Positions 8,623-19,098 of a stretch of DNA of 33,316 nt are shown piece by piece. Origin of the DNA: Gammaproteobacteria bacterium (GTDB lineage Bacteria > Pseudomonadota > Gammaproteobacteria > Poriferisulfidales > Poriferisulfidaceae); the NCBI GenBank assembly GCA_026713705.1, contig JAPONY010000093.1:1-33316 (forward strand). Reading direction: 5' to 3'. Under the pieces are notes generated by a model. It ran no database searches and was not told the DNA's origin. It saw only the letters and a list, made by a program, of their open reading frames with translations. The number at the start of each line of letters is the position of its first letter. Position 1 is the first letter of the stretch. The position numbers and the translations under genes were made by a program.

Positions 8623-9471
8623 TTATCTACCGGAAGGTGCCTGAGACACGTCCAACAGGCGGATTCTCCGATCCGAGACCCTCACCACCGTGAACACGAA
8701 CCTTTCGATCTCGACCCGTTCCTCGATTGCAGGGAGATGGCCGATCCTTTTCAGTACAAGCCCTCCGATGGTTTCCTGCCCCACCGAATCCAGAGAAGAC
8801 TTGAAATGCCGGTTGAAGTCCGCAATCGACACGGTCGCGTTCACTTCGTGGTGCCCTTCCCCGACGACGCGAATCGACGGCGACTCTATTTCCCGGTCAT
8901 GTTCATCCTCAATTTCGCCGACTATCTCTTCCAGAACATCTTCGATTGTCACCAAGCCCGCCGCTTCCCCGTATTCGTTGATCACGATGCCCATATGGCT
9001 GCGTTTATGCTGAAAGTCCCGCAACAATGAACTGAGCCGCTTGCTTTCCGGCAATGTGTGTGGCGGCAGCATCATGTCCTTAATCGAGAAATCTCGATCT
9101 TCCGAGGCACTTACCCGAGTTAGTACATCCTTGGCCAATAAAATTCCCTCGACCACGCCGCGGTCGTCGTCAATGACCGGATAGCGGGAATGGCCATGCT
9201 GAATTACACTTTCGATTACGTCCTCGTGCGAAGCGTCGATCTGGATCACCTTCATCTCCGAGCGCGGAATCATGATGTCCGACGCCCGCAACCGCGAAAT
9301 ATTGAAAGCCCCTTCGAGCATATTTCGCAAACTCTCGCTTAGCAGATCCCTCCAGTGGAGCTCCCGGATCAGGGTTCTCGCCTCATCCTGATTCTTCGGT
9401 TGCAACCAAACCCTCCGCCACACCCACCGCCGGATACGAGAGTCCAAGGCATGCCAGAACTTAATCTTCAT
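8623..9471 (-). CDS. corC: CorC/HlyC-type CBS-domain transporter-associated protein
   Basis: ASDIMIPRSEMKVI, HSRYPVIDDDRG, EYGEAAGLVTIEDVLEEIVGEIEDEHD; ATG at 9471 overlaps the ybeY stop (ATGA). Confidence 0.93.
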   Translation of the reverse strand: MKIKFWHALDSRIRRWVWRRVWLQPKNQDEARTLIRELHWRDLLSESLRNMLEGAFNISRLRASDIMIPRSEMKVIQIDASHEDVIESVIQHGHSRYPVIDDDRGVVEGILLAKDVLTRVSASEDRDFSIKDMMLPPHTLPESKRLSSLLRDFQHKRSHMGIVINEYGEAAGLVTIEDVLEEIVGEIEDEHDREIESPSIRVVGEGHHEVNATVSIADFNRHFKSSLDSVGQETIGGLVLKRIGHLPAIEERVEIERFVFTVVRVSDRRIRLLDVSQAPSGR

Positions 9472-9914
9472 CCGAGTGCGTAGGGATCCGGATAGCCCAA
9501 CCGCTCCATTGCGGCACGTTCCATCCCTTCCATACAAGCTGCCGTCCCGGCATCGCCATGATCGTATCCCAATAGATGCAGCAGCCCATGAATCGTCATG
9601 TGCGCGAATCTTGCCTCTGCCGCATGCCCATATTGGCGTGCTTCCCGAAACACTTCCGGCGCGCAAATGACGACATCGCCCAAGCAACCCTGATCGCGTT
9701 CAGCCTGGTCCGCTTCAAAGGCCAAGACGTTGGTTGCCCCCGACTTTCCACGGTAGCGTTCGTTAAGTGCTTCCATCTCCGCTTCATCGACGACCCGGAT
9801 ACATGCGGTGACCTTCCGCGGGTGGTCGATCGCCTCGGCCCAATCCTGAAATCGCTCCGCCGAAGGCACCCCGGACGGTTGGATGGCGTGCTGGACCTCC
9901 GTCTGAATGGCCAT
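9468..9914 (-). CDS. ybeY: Endoribonuclease YbeY (rRNA maturation)
   Basis: Zn motif HMTIHGLLHLLGYDH (H-G-x-L-H-L-x-G-Y-D-H) and RYRGKSGATNVLAFE. Confidence 0.94.
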   Translation of the reverse strand: MAIQTEVQHAIQPSGVPSAERFQDWAEAIDHPRKVTACIRVVDEAEMEALNERYRGKSGATNVLAFEADQAERDQGCLGDVVICAPEVFREARQYGHAAEARFAHMTIHGLLHLLGYDHGDAGTAACMEGMERAAMERLGYPDPYALG

Positions 9915-9915
9915 C

Positions 9916-10866
9916 TCAGCTCTTCCGGGAATATGCCTTGATGACCTGTCGCACCAATGGATGCCGCACGACATCGTGCTCCGTGAAATGCACGCACGCA
10001 ATGTCCGGCATGTCGCCAAGGAGATTGAGAGCCTCTTCCAGCCCCGAGCATTCATCCGACGGCAGATCGGTCTGCGTCAGGTCGCCGGTGACCACGGTAC
10101 GTGAACCAAAACCGAGCCGGGTCAGGAACATCTTCATCTGCCCGCGCGACGCATTCTGCGCCTCGTCCAGAATCACGAACGCATCCTTCAAGGTCCGCCC
10201 GCGCATGTACGCCAGAGGCGCGATCTCGATGATATTGCTTTCCATCCGCCGCGTCGCCCGGTCGTGCCCCATCAATTCGTCCAGCGCGTCGTACATCGGC
10301 CGCAGATAGGGATCGATTTTTTGCGCTAAATCACCGGGAAGAAATCCCAGCCGCTCTCCGGTTTCCAGCACCGGTCGCACCAAGACGATCTTTTGGACCA
10401 GATCCTGTTCCAGCGCATAGATTGCCTGTGCGATGGCCAGGTAGGTCTTGCCTGTGCCGGCAGGCCCCACGCCGAACACCAGATCGTGATCCTGCAAGGT
10501 TGACAGATAGTGCTCCTGATTCTCGCCATATGCGCGCAAGCGGGAGTGACGCAAGACCAGTTCCTTCACCCGTCCCGGTGCCGTGCCCTCGTCCTGTCTG
10601 GAAGTTAGCAGAAACCGATTGACGCTATCCTCTGAAAGTTCCGCGTGTTCTGTCTGGCGGTAGAGCGCCTGCAATGCGCCCGCCGCCGCCGCCACGGCTG
10701 CTTCCTCGCCAAGCAACTGGAAGTCATGGCCGCGGTGCTGAATCTCAATGCCGAACCGTTCCTCCAATTGATGCAGGTGTGTGTTGAGCGGGCCACAAAG
10801 GCTGGCCAAGCGGGGGTTGTCCGCGGGCTGCAGGAGCAGTTTCAGGGTACTGGCCTGGGTGCTCAA
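9916..10866 (-). CDS. PhoH-like ATPase (PhoL/YbeZ)
   Basis: [19 protein letters not shown] Walker [12 protein letters not shown] Walker [23 protein letters not shown] start overlaps the miaB stop. Confidence 0.94.
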   Translation of the reverse strand: MSTQASTLKLLLQPADNPRLASLCGPLNTHLHQLEERFGIEIQHRGHDFQLLGEEAAVAAAAGALQALYRQTEHAELSEDSVNRFLLTSRQDEGTAPGRVKELVLRHSRLRAYGENQEHYLSTLQDHDLVFGVGPAGTGKTYLAIAQAIYALEQDLVQKIVLVRPVLETGERLGFLPGDLAQKIDPYLRPMYDALDELMGHDRATRRMESNIIEIAPLAYMRGRTLKDAFVILDEAQNASRGQMKMFLTRLGFGSRTVVTGDLTQTDLPSDECSGLEEALNLLGDMPDIACVHFTEHDVVRHPLVRQVIKAYSRKS

Positions 10867-12200
10867 TGCTGTTGGGCTGAAGCCCAGTCTCCACGCAGTG
10901 AATGAGCCCGCATCCCGGTGACGCGGACCGGTTGAAACGTCCCGATCAGGTCTTTCGGGCCCCTGAAATTGATGACCCGGTTGTCCGAGGCTCGGCCTGC
11001 CAATTCCTCCGGGTCACGGCGTGAAGGGCCTTCCACCAGAACCTCCTGGACGGTATCGAGACGGGTTTCCGAAATCGCAGTCCCTTGTGCCTCCAATTGC
11101 TTCTGGAGCCGTGCCAAGCGGGCTTTTCTTTCTTCCAGCGGCGTGTCGTTAGCCAATTCCGCGGCCGGGGTGCCAGGGCGCGGGCTGTAGAGGAAACTGA
11201 AGCTTTGGTCGAAGCCGACCTCTTCCGCCAAACGGCAGGTGCAATCAAAATCTTCCTCGGTCTCTCCAGGGAATCCCACAATGAAATCCGAAGAAATGGA
11301 AATTTCAGGGCGTGAATCCTTGAGTCTGCGTATGATGGATTTGTATTCCAGCGCCGTGTAGCCGCGCTTCATCGCGGCCAGCACTCGGTCCGAGCCGCTT
11401 TGAACCGGCAGGTGCACATGCGCCGCCAGTTCCTCGACTTCCGCGTGAACCTGAATCAGCGAGTCGGTGAATTCCCTCGGGTGCGACGTCGTGTACCGAA
11501 CCCGCTCGATGCCGTCGACGGCCGAAACGTAACGCAACAGGAGAGCAAAGTCGGCGGGTTGCCCGTTGTGCAGATTGTCTCGCCAAGCGTTAACGTTCTG
11601 TCCCAGAAGCGTGACTTCCCGAACACCGCGTTCCGCCAAACCCACCACTTCCTGGATGATTCCGTCGAAGGGTCGGCTGACTTCCTCCCCACGGGTGTAC
11701 GGCACCACGCAGAATGAACAATATTTGCTGCATCCTTCCATAATCGACACGAACGCCGATGCCCCTTGGACTGAAGGCTCGGGCAGGTTGTCGAATTTCT
11801 CGATTTCCGGAAAGCTGACGTCCACGGCCCCTTCGCTCCCCTGACGCACCTGCATGATCAGGTCCGGCAGGCGATGCAGGGTCTGAGGCCCGAACACAAG
11901 ATCGACTTGCGGGGCGCGTCTGCGCAAAGCCTCGCCTTCCTGGCTGGCCACGCATCCGCCAACACCGATCAGCACATCGGGCTTGGACTCCTTGTACCGG
12001 GCGAGTCGGCCCAGGCGACTGAATACTTTTTCCTGGGCCTTCTCGCGTACCGAGCAGGTATTGAGCAGGAACAAATCGGCTTCGGTTTCGTCCGAAGTCG
12101 GAGTCATGCCCAATCGATCTCGCAGCACATCCCGCATTCTGGCGGAATCGTACTCGTTCATCTGACACCCGTGGGTCTCGATGTAGACCTTGCCTGCCAT
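10863..12200 (-). CDS. miaB: tRNA-2-methylthio-N6-dimethylallyladenosine synthase MiaB
   Basis: [22 protein letters not shown], radical-SAM motif [16 protein letters not shown]; upstream of the phoH-ybeY-corC-lnt order. Confidence 0.96.
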   Translation of the reverse strand: MAGKVYIETHGCQMNEYDSARMRDVLRDRLGMTPTSDETEADLFLLNTCSVREKAQEKVFSRLGRLARYKESKPDVLIGVGGCVASQEGEALRRRAPQVDLVFGPQTLHRLPDLIMQVRQGSEGAVDVSFPEIEKFDNLPEPSVQGASAFVSIMEGCSKYCSFCVVPYTRGEEVSRPFDGIIQEVVGLAERGVREVTLLGQNVNAWRDNLHNGQPADFALLLRYVSAVDGIERVRYTTSHPREFTDSLIQVHAEVEELAAHVHLPVQSGSDRVLAAMKRGYTALEYKSIIRRLKDSRPEISISSDFIVGFPGETEEDFDCTCRLAEEVGFDQSFSFLYSPRPGTPAAELANDTPLEERKARLARLQKQLEAQGTAISETRLDTVQEVLVEGPSRRDPEELAGRASDNRVINFRGPKDLIGTFQPVRVTGMRAHSLRGDWASAQQH

Positions 12201-12242
12201 TACCCTTTTCGCCAGCGCGGCAGGGTGTGCCTGCACAGAGAT

Positions 12243-12725
12243 TTAAAACGGGATGTCGTCATCAAAGTCGGCATCATCTCCCGTCGGAGCCCCACCCGAG
12301 CCCGGGCTGTTGCCGCTCGGCTTCGAGTTTTCCGGCATATAGTTGCCGCCTCCTTGATTTTCCGATGCATAGCTGCCACCACCACTGCCGCGTGCTCCCA
12401 GCAGTTGCATATCGTTGGCAATCACTTCGGTGCTATAGCGATTGTTTCCGTCCCGATCCTGCCATTTTCGGGTCCGCAGCTTTCCTTCAATATACACCTG
12501 AGACCCCTTCTTCAGGTATCGTTCCGCTACTTCGGCCAAGCGTTTGAATAGCACGATGTTGTGCCATTCGGTCGTTTCCACCCGTTCATTCGTCGCACTA
12601 TCCCGCCGCCAGTCGTTGGTGGCGATTCGCATATTGCAAACACTGGATCCGCTGTTGGTCTGGCGAAGTTCGGGGTCAGCCCCCAAAGTTCCCACCAGAA
12701 TCACTTTATTGACTCCTCTCGACAT
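12243..12725 (-). CDS. ssb: Single-stranded DNA-binding protein
   Basis: [23 protein letters not shown] fold, Gly/Ser-rich linker, acidic tip DFDDDIPF. Confidence 0.96.
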   Translation of the reverse strand: MSRGVNKVILVGTLGADPELRQTNSGSSVCNMRIATNDWRRDSATNERVETTEWHNIVLFKRLAEVAERYLKKGSQVYIEGKLRTRKWQDRDGNNRYSTEVIANDMQLLGARGSGGGSYASENQGGGNYMPENSKPSGNSPGSGGAPTGDDADFDDDIPF

Positions 12726-12843
12726 TGTTCATCCTCCGGACTGTCATGCTTTCGCTTCCTTGCGTTAATACTTAAGCATATTCTTATTATAATTCAACGC
12801 ACTACCGCATATTACTAGAAAAACTATTCTCCTCGCGGTGGCC

Positions 12844-14025
12844 TTATATGCGCCGTTCCTCCGACAATTCTAGCCCATTCAGAAGCAGAGCCCAAAACAC
12901 AGTGAAACCAGCCAGGGTCAAGTACAGGAGTTCCGCGTTTTGCCATTCCAGGAACACCCCCGCCAGAAGTCCTCCCAGAAAGGCCCCTCCGAACTGAGCT
13001 GAGGAGAAAACTCCCAGCGCCATGCCCTTGAGATCCACCGGACACAGGCGGGACACCTGAGTCGGCAATTGAGCCTCCAGGAAATTGAATGCAATGAAAA
13101 ACAGCAGCAGCACACTTCCCAATAAGAAGATTTCATGGCGCACGAAAATCAACAGAACCTCGCAACCCACCAGTACCAGTGCAAAAACCCGCATCCACCC
13201 TGTGACACGGGACTGTGCCAAGCGGAGGACCGGAAAAAGAAACAATGCGGATCCGGTCAGGACGACCAGATAAAACATGCTGTGCTCCTCGACCTGAAGA
13301 CCAGCCATGTCCCGCATTGCCAGCGGCAACGACATGAAATTCGCAGTCAGCAACATGTGAATGACGGCTGCGCCCAAGCTCAATCGCAATAGCCTGGAAT
13401 CCTGCAATACTTTCCCCATGTCGCCCCACGTGCCTGCAGCCTGATGGGAGGACTCCCGCCCTGCCGGAATCAGCACCAGCACCATGACCATGGCCAACAC
13501 AGCCAGACTCGCCACCAAAGCAAAAATTCCGTCGACCCCGATTTTCCCGGCCAGCAAAGGTCCAGCAATCAAGGAGACAATGAAAGTTGTCCCGATCAGC
13601 ATCCCGACCATCCCCATCATCCGAGCCCGCACCTGTTCCCGGCTCAGGTCGGCCACCCATGCGGTCAGGGCCGCGGAAATCGCGCCCGCCCCCTGCAATG
13701 CGCGTCCGATGATCATCTGCTCGATACTGGTGGCATCCGCCGCCACCAAGCTCCCCGCCATGAACACCGCCAGCCCCAGCAGCACGACGGCACGACGGCC
13801 GAAGCGATCCGACAGCCAGCCCATCGGCACCTGCAGGGCCGCCTGCGTCAATCCGTAGATGCCCACCGCGATGCCAGCGAGCATCGGGGTCGAGTTTTGC
13901 AGGGTCTCCGCGTAGATGGCAAAGACCGGGAGAATGATGAACAGGCCCAGCATGCGCAGGGCATACACCCCGCCAAGGGTGCCCACCGCCCTGCGTTCCA
14001 GCGCGTTGAGTGAAGAGTCGGTCAC
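12844..14025 (-). CDS. MFS transporter, YajR/DHA1-like
   Basis: 12-TM hydrophobic pattern with MFS motif GWLSDRFGRRAVVLLG; adjacent to ssb as in many gammaproteobacteria; GTG start. Confidence 0.88.
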   Translation of the reverse strand: MTDSSLNALERRAVGTLGGVYALRMLGLFIILPVFAIYAETLQNSTPMLAGIAVGIYGLTQAALQVPMGWLSDRFGRRAVVLLGLAVFMAGSLVAADATSIEQMIIGRALQGAGAISAALTAWVADLSREQVRARMMGMVGMLIGTTFIVSLIAGPLLAGKIGVDGIFALVASLAVLAMVMVLVLIPAGRESSHQAAGTWGDMGKVLQDSRLLRLSLGAAVIHMLLTANFMSLPLAMRDMAGLQVEEHSMFYLVVLTGSALFLFPVLRLAQSRVTGWMRVFALVLVGCEVLLIFVRHEIFLLGSVLLLFFIAFNFLEAQLPTQVSRLCPVDLKGMALGVFSSAQFGGAFLGGLLAGVFLEWQNAELLYLTLAGFTVFWALLLNGLELSEERRI

Positions 14026-14192
14026 GGAGGGATTCAGGCCATCAAAAAATTCGTGCAGCCCGCGGACCTGATGCGGCAGATACTTGGCTGTCGAACTATT
14101 TTATCAATTAGAGGTCAACTTGGCGTTTCGTCTTAGCTAGAGATATCACCCTGATTTACAATACGCCGCTTGTTGATCTGAAATAACACTCC

Positions 14193-14963
14193 ATGGTAGC
14201 CGAAGAAGATACCCCCAACTTGGCGCTTGAACACGTCAAAACTTTAGAAAGCATCCTTATTGCAGCCGCAACAGGCGGCTCCCACGAGGATCACAACCAT
14301 GACTATGAGCGTCTGCGACGAGAGTTCATGAATAGTCCAAAGATAAAGCCACTCCTCCCGGACTTCGTCCGTGATTATCGAAGCCTTTCAGCATTCTGGC
14401 CCTTTATCAAAGAGCAAGCGAGTACTTATGCCGAACGACGCCAAATCATTGGGACAGCATTCAATCCACTGGTCGATCAACTTGAAAGTTTGGATTGCAT
14501 GCCAAGTGATGCCGCCATATCGGATGTGCTTAAGAAGTTTGATGCTGAAAATGTCCACGTTATCTGGGTTAAAGCACTTGAAAGGCGTTCAACCGATCCG
14601 GAAGGTGCGATCACAATAGCACGAACATTGTTAGAGGCTGTGATGAAACGTATTCTTGATGAGAGAGGGAAAAAATATATGGATAAAGAGGATTTGCCGA
14701 AACTCCACGGCATGGTTGCGGTCGAGTTGAACCTCGCCCCAAACCAACATTCAGAGGAAGCATTTCGAGCAATTTTAGGGGGAGCAATGAATCTGGTGAA
14801 CGGCATTGCCACACTTCGTAACCGCTTGTCCGATTCCCATGGGCGAGGTGGGCCTCTACCTGTTCGTCCATCAGCACGTCATGCCAATTTAGCCGTCAAT
14901 ATGGCAGGAACTGTTGCTGTCTTTTTGATTGAAACACATCTTAACCAGTTAGATGAGTGCTGA
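14193..14963 (+). CDS. Abortive infection family protein with Abi_C-like C-terminal domain
   Basis: DPEGAITIARTLLEAVMKRILDE...DKEDLPKLHGMVAVELNLAPNQHSEEAFRAILGGAMNLVNGIATLRNRLSDSHGRG...RHANLAVNMAGTVAVFLIETH matches the Abi_C pattern. Confidence 0.82.
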   Translation: MVAEEDTPNLALEHVKTLESILIAAATGGSHEDHNHDYERLRREFMNSPKIKPLLPDFVRDYRSLSAFWPFIKEQASTYAERRQIIGTAFNPLVDQLESLDCMPSDAAISDVLKKFDAENVHVIWVKALERRSTDPEGAITIARTLLEAVMKRILDERGKKYMDKEDLPKLHGMVAVELNLAPNQHSEEAFRAILGGAMNLVNGIATLRNRLSDSHGRGGPLPVRPSARHANLAVNMAGTVAVFLIETHLNQLDEC

Positions 14964-15075
14964 CTTTAGATAATCTCAAGAATGGAACACAGCACCCGGC
15001 AACAGTAGCTGGTCAGGTAGCGGGCAAGTCCGATTCTGTCGTATAGTAGGGGGCTAACCGTAAGGAAGCCCCGAC

Positions 15076-17883
15076 ATGGAACAAATCCGGATCCGCGGAG
15101 CACGGACGCACAATCTCGACAACATCGACCTAGACATCCCGCGCGACCGGTTGACCGTGGTGACTGGCCTGTCCGGATCCGGTAAGTCTTCGCTCGCCTT
15201 CGACACCATCTTCGCGGAGGGACAGCGTCGTTACGTCGAATCCCTGTCGGCGTACGCCCGGCAGTTTCTCGCACGAATGGAAAAGCCCGATGTAGACAGC
15301 ATCGAAGGGCTATCCCCCGCCATCTCGATCGAACAGAAAAGTGCCTCGCACAATCCCCGCTCCACCGTCGGCACTATCACCGAGATCCACGACTACCTGC
15401 GCCTGATGTACGCCCGCGTCGGGACCCCCCGATGCCCTCGCCACAGCCATGACCTGCAAGCCCAGACCATCACCGAGATGACGGATCACGTGCAGGCCCT
15501 GCCCGAGGGCCGGCGGATCATGATCCTCGCGCCGGTGGTGCGCGACCGTAAGGGAGAGCACCAGGAACTCCTACAAGGGCTGATGGCGCAAGGTTTCCTG
15601 CGCGCGCGCATTGACGGCGAGGCTCGCGAGCTTGACGAGCCGATCCGCCTGGACCTCCGCCGGAAGCACACGATCGAGGTGATCATCGACCGACTCAAGG
15701 TTCGCGACGGAATCCGCACCCGCATCGCCGAATCCTTCGAGACCGCACTACGGCTCGGGCAAGGAGTGGCACGCGTGGTCAACATGGATGGCGATCCCAT
15801 CGACGAGACCTTCTCCAGCCAGTACGCCTGCCCGGAATGCGGATACAGCCTGAACGAACTGGAACCCCGGCTGTTCTCCTTCAACAGTCCGGTCGGCGCC
15901 TGTAGTGAGTGCGACGGCCTGGGCGTGCAGACGTTCTTCGACGAGGGCAAGGTGATCCATTCCGACCGATCCTTGCGCCACGGCGCAATCCGTGGCTGGG
16001 ACGAGCGGAACGTCGCCTATTTCCGGATGATCAAGACCTTGGCGAAACACTACGAATTTTCCGTCGATTTGCCTTTCCAGCGGCTACCGCGCCGAGCGCG
16101 CGACATCATCCTGTACGGCTCCAACGGCGAATCCCTTTCCTTCGGATACACCGACACCCATGGTCGCCGAATGCGTTCCCGGCATCCGTTCGAAGGCGTG
16201 ATCCCGAACATGGCACGCCGTTTCCGAGATACGGAATCTTCTGCCGTGCGCGACGAGTTGTCACGCTACCGCAGCCAGCGCGCCTGTCCGGCCTGCGAAG
16301 GCGAGCGCCTGTGCGAAGCCGCCCGAAACGTCTTCATCGACGGAGCCCCCCTGCCCCAATTGCTGCGCTGGCCTATTTCCGAGGTTTCCGGATTTTTCGA
16401 AAAGCTCAACCTTTCCGGGTACCGGGCACAGATCGCTGCGAAAATCATTGCCGAGATCGGCCAGAGACTCCGGTTCCTGATGGATGTCGGCCTTGAATAC
16501 CTGAGTCTGGAACGCCGGGCCGAAACCCTGTCCGGTGGCGAGGCGCAACGCATCCGCCTGGCCAGTCAGATTGGCGCTGGGCTGGTCGGCGTGACCTATA
16601 TCCTGGACGAGCCGTCCATCGGCCTACACCAGCGGGACAACGCCAGGCTCTTGAAGACACTTGCCCACCTGCGCGATCTCGGGAACACGGTGATCATCGT
16701 CGAGCACGACGAAAGTGCTATGCGGAGTGCCGACCATCTAGTCGACCTGGGACCCGGCGCAGGAATCCACGGCGGCCGCATAGTTGCCCAAGGCTCACCG
16801 GAAGAGGTGGTCCAGGATAAGGACTCCCTGACTGCCCAATACCTCTCGGGCCAGCAAAAGATCGAAATACCTCTGCAACGGGTGCGGGCGCAGAAGGACC
16901 GGCAATTGGTGATTCGCAAAGCTTCCGGAAACAACCTTCGCGACCTGGACGTGTCCATCCCGGTCGGGCTTCTCACCTGCGTCACCGGAGTTTCCGGATC
17001 CGGAAAGTCCACGCTGGTGAACGACACCCTGTACGGTCAGCTGATCCGACCGAAAGACTGGATTCCCGGCCCCTGCGAGAGTTTGGAAGGTCTGGATCAG
17101 ATCGACAAAGTCATCCGAATCGACCAGAGCCCGATCGGCCGCACGCCTCGTTCGAACCCGGCCACCTATACCGGCCTGTTCGGCCCGGTGCGGGAGTTGT
17201 TTGCAGGTACCGAGGAAGCCCGCTCCCGGGGCTACCAGCCCGGACGATTCAGCTTCAACGTCCGCGGCGGCCGCTGCGAGGCCTGCCAAGGTGACGGTGT
17301 CATCAAGGTCGAGATGCACTTCCTGCCCGACGTCTACGTTCCCTGCGACGTCTGCGCAGGCCTGCGCTACAACCGGGAGACCCTGGATATCCGCTACAAG
17401 CACAAGAACATTGCGGAAGTCCTTGACATGACGGTCGAGACGGCCCGCGAATTTTTCGAGAACATCCCTCCGGTACGCCGCAAACTCGACACCCTGGCCC
17501 AAGTCGGCCTGTCCTATCTGCACTTAGGGCAAAGCGCCACCACCCTGTCGGGGGGAGAAGCCCAGCGTATCAAGCTGTCCCGCGAACTGTCCAAACGCGG
17601 AACCGGGCAAACTCTCTACATCCTGGACGAGCCGACCACCGGGCTGCACTTCCACGACATCAAGCTCCTGCTGCACGTCCTGCACCAGTTGCGGGACCGC
17701 GGCAACACCGTGATCGTGATCGAGCACAACCTGGACGTCATCAAGACGGCCGACTGGATTATCGATCTCGGCCCGGAAGGCGGCCAAGCGGGAGGCCGGA
17801 TTGTCGCTGAAGGCTCACCGGAGAAAGTCGCGCGCAACAAGCGATCCTATACCGGGCAGTTCTTGGCCCCGGCATTAAAGTAA
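15076..17883 (+). CDS. uvrA: Excinuclease ABC subunit UvrA
   Basis: [44 protein letters not shown], two ABC ATPase modules (LSGGEAQRI twice), Zn-finger Cys pairs. Confidence 0.98.
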   Translation: MEQIRIRGARTHNLDNIDLDIPRDRLTVVTGLSGSGKSSLAFDTIFAEGQRRYVESLSAYARQFLARMEKPDVDSIEGLSPAISIEQKSASHNPRSTVGTITEIHDYLRLMYARVGTPRCPRHSHDLQAQTITEMTDHVQALPEGRRIMILAPVVRDRKGEHQELLQGLMAQGFLRARIDGEARELDEPIRLDLRRKHTIEVIIDRLKVRDGIRTRIAESFETALRLGQGVARVVNMDGDPIDETFSSQYACPECGYSLNELEPRLFSFNSPVGACSECDGLGVQTFFDEGKVIHSDRSLRHGAIRGWDERNVAYFRMIKTLAKHYEFSVDLPFQRLPRRARDIILYGSNGESLSFGYTDTHGRRMRSRHPFEGVIPNMARRFRDTESSAVRDELSRYRSQRACPACEGERLCEAARNVFIDGAPLPQLLRWPISEVSGFFEKLNLSGYRAQIAAKIIAEIGQRLRFLMDVGLEYLSLERRAETLSGGEAQRIRLASQIGAGLVGVTYILDEPSIGLHQRDNARLLKTLAHLRDLGNTVIIVEHDESAMRSADHLVDLGPGAGIHGGRIVAQGSPEEVVQDKDSLTAQYLSGQQKIEIPLQRVRAQKDRQLVIRKASGNNLRDLDVSIPVGLLTCVTGVSGSGKSTLVNDTLYGQLIRPKDWIPGPCESLEGLDQIDKVIRIDQSPIGRTPRSNPATYTGLFGPVRELFAGTEEARSRGYQPGRFSFNVRGGRCEACQGDGVIKVEMHFLPDVYVPCDVCAGLRYNRETLDIRYKHKNIAEVLDMTVETAREFFENIPPVRRKLDTLAQVGLSYLHLGQSATTLSGGEAQRIKLSRELSKRGTGQTLYILDEPTTGLHFHDIKLLLHVLHQLRDRGNTVIVIEHNLDVIKTADWIIDLGPEGGQAGGRIVAEGSPEKVARNKRSYTGQFLAPALK

Positions 17884-17951
17884 GAATTAAATACAGCTCT
17901 GGCTAGGGTAGACTGTTTGACAATTAGTAACATATAAGTCACCATAAGAAA

Positions 17952-18281
17952 ATGGTCGAAATCAGGGAGTTCGTTGACTCCAAAGGTCACAGCCCATACG
18001 CCAAATGGTTCAATCGTCTCAACGCTCATGCCTCTGCCAGAGTAGCAGTTTCCATAATCCGCATGGAGAAGGGGAATCTCTCCAATGCAAAGAGTGTCGG
18101 AGCTGGCGTTCTTGAGTATCGAATCAACTACGGCCCAGGCTATCGAGTCTATTTCGGCAAAGATGGCGACTCTTTGATTATTCTTTTGGGAGCTGGGACG
18201 AAAGTGCGGCAACAACAAGATATTGAGACCGCCAAGAACCGATGGCAAGATTACAAGCGACGTAAGTTGCGGAAGGAGTAA
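17952..18281 (+). CDS. RelE/ParE-family toxin (COG3657-like addiction module killer protein)
   Basis: VEIREFVDSKGHSPYAKWFNRLNAHASARVAVSIIRMEKGNLSNAKSVGAGVLEYRINYGPGYRVYFGKDGDSLIILLGAGTKVRQQQDIETAKNRW. Confidence 0.88.
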   Translation: MVEIREFVDSKGHSPYAKWFNRLNAHASARVAVSIIRMEKGNLSNAKSVGAGVLEYRINYGPGYRVYFGKDGDSLIILLGAGTKVRQQQDIETAKNRWQDYKRRKLRKE

Positions 18282-18286
18282 AACTT

Positions 18287-18604
18287 ATGGCTTTGACACG
18301 AGATTTTAAAGAAACGATCCTCGCTCGTATTGAGCGCGATCCTGATTTTCGCGAAGCTCTTCTTGAAGAAGGGGTACAGTGCCTGCTTTCCGGTGATGTG
18401 GAAACCGGCAAATCGGTACTGCGCGATTACATCAACGCAACCGTTGGATTCCAAGAACTTGGAAGGCTGACTGATAAGTCACCAAAGAGCTTGATCAGGA
18501 TGCTCGGCCCGACCGGCAACCCTCAAGCCCGCAATTTATTTCAAATAATCAATTGCCTCCAAAAACATGAAGGCTTGCAGTTGAAAGTTCAGGCAGTACG
18601 TTAG
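18287..18604 (+). CDS. Cognate HTH antitoxin of the RelE-type toxin
   Basis: MALTRDFKETILARIERDPDFREALLEEGVQCLLSGDVETGKSVLRDYINATVGFQELGRLTDKSPKSLIRMLGPTGNPQARNLFQII, known antitoxin-regulator pattern; 5 nt after the toxin stop. Confidence 0.85.
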   Translation: MALTRDFKETILARIERDPDFREALLEEGVQCLLSGDVETGKSVLRDYINATVGFQELGRLTDKSPKSLIRMLGPTGNPQARNLFQIINCLQKHEGLQLKVQAVR

Positions 18605-18618
18605 CCTACAACTCGGAA

Positions 18619-18648
18619 TTTTAGCGGCTTGGCCTGACGCGCCTAAAA
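18619..18648. terminator. Possible weak bidirectional terminator between the TA pair and rplQ
   Basis: Convergent gap contains TTTTAG(CG)...(CG)CTAAAA inverted repeat with a 1-nt bulge; weak stem judged by eye. Confidence 0.25.
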
Positions 18649-18659
18649 ACAGGTTTCGC

Positions 18660-19088
18660 TTATTCCGTAGCTTTGGCAGCTTCTTCGACAGTTTCGGGAA
18701 CAGGCGCTTCTGCTTCCGATTCTAGACTCGTCTCCCGGTCCACCAACTCGACATACGCCATCGGGGCCTTGTCCCCAGGGCGGTAGCCATTCTTGAGAAC
18801 CCGCATATAGCCCCCGGGACGGTCCTTGTATTTCGGACCCAGTTCCGTGAAGAGCTTGCCGACGATCTGACGGTCGCGCAACTTGTCGAACGCACGGCGA
18901 CGATGGGCCACCGTATCTTCCCCAGCCAGCGTAATCAGCGGCTCGACGACACGGCGCAACTCCTTGGCTTTCGGCAGAGTGGTATGAATTCCCTCGTGCT
19001 GCAGCAGCGACACCGCCATGTTGCGGAACATGGCACGGCGATGTGCCGAAGTACGGTTCAGGCGGCGGCCGGCCTTGCGGTGGCGCAT
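18660..19088 (-). CDS. rplQ: 50S ribosomal protein L17, with acidic C-terminal tail
   Basis: [29 protein letters not shown]...[11 protein letters not shown]. Confidence 0.97.
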   Translation of the reverse strand: MRHRKAGRRLNRTSAHRRAMFRNMAVSLLQHEGIHTTLPKAKELRRVVEPLITLAGEDTVAHRRRAFDKLRDRQIVGKLFTELGPKYKDRPGGYMRVLKNGYRPGDKAPMAYVELVDRETSLESEAEAPVPETVEEAAKATE

Positions 19089-19098
19089 GACAAATCCC

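Noticed and set aside
13444-14013. 189-aa His/Gln-rich plus-strand ORF antisense to the MFS gene
   Set aside because: Composition typical of antisense translation of a hydrophobic membrane protein; no homolog recognised.
14964-15075. Possible LexA/SOS box upstream of uvrA
   Set aside because: No CTGT-N8-ACAG-like palindrome found; TCTGTCGTATAGTAGGG is not symmetric.
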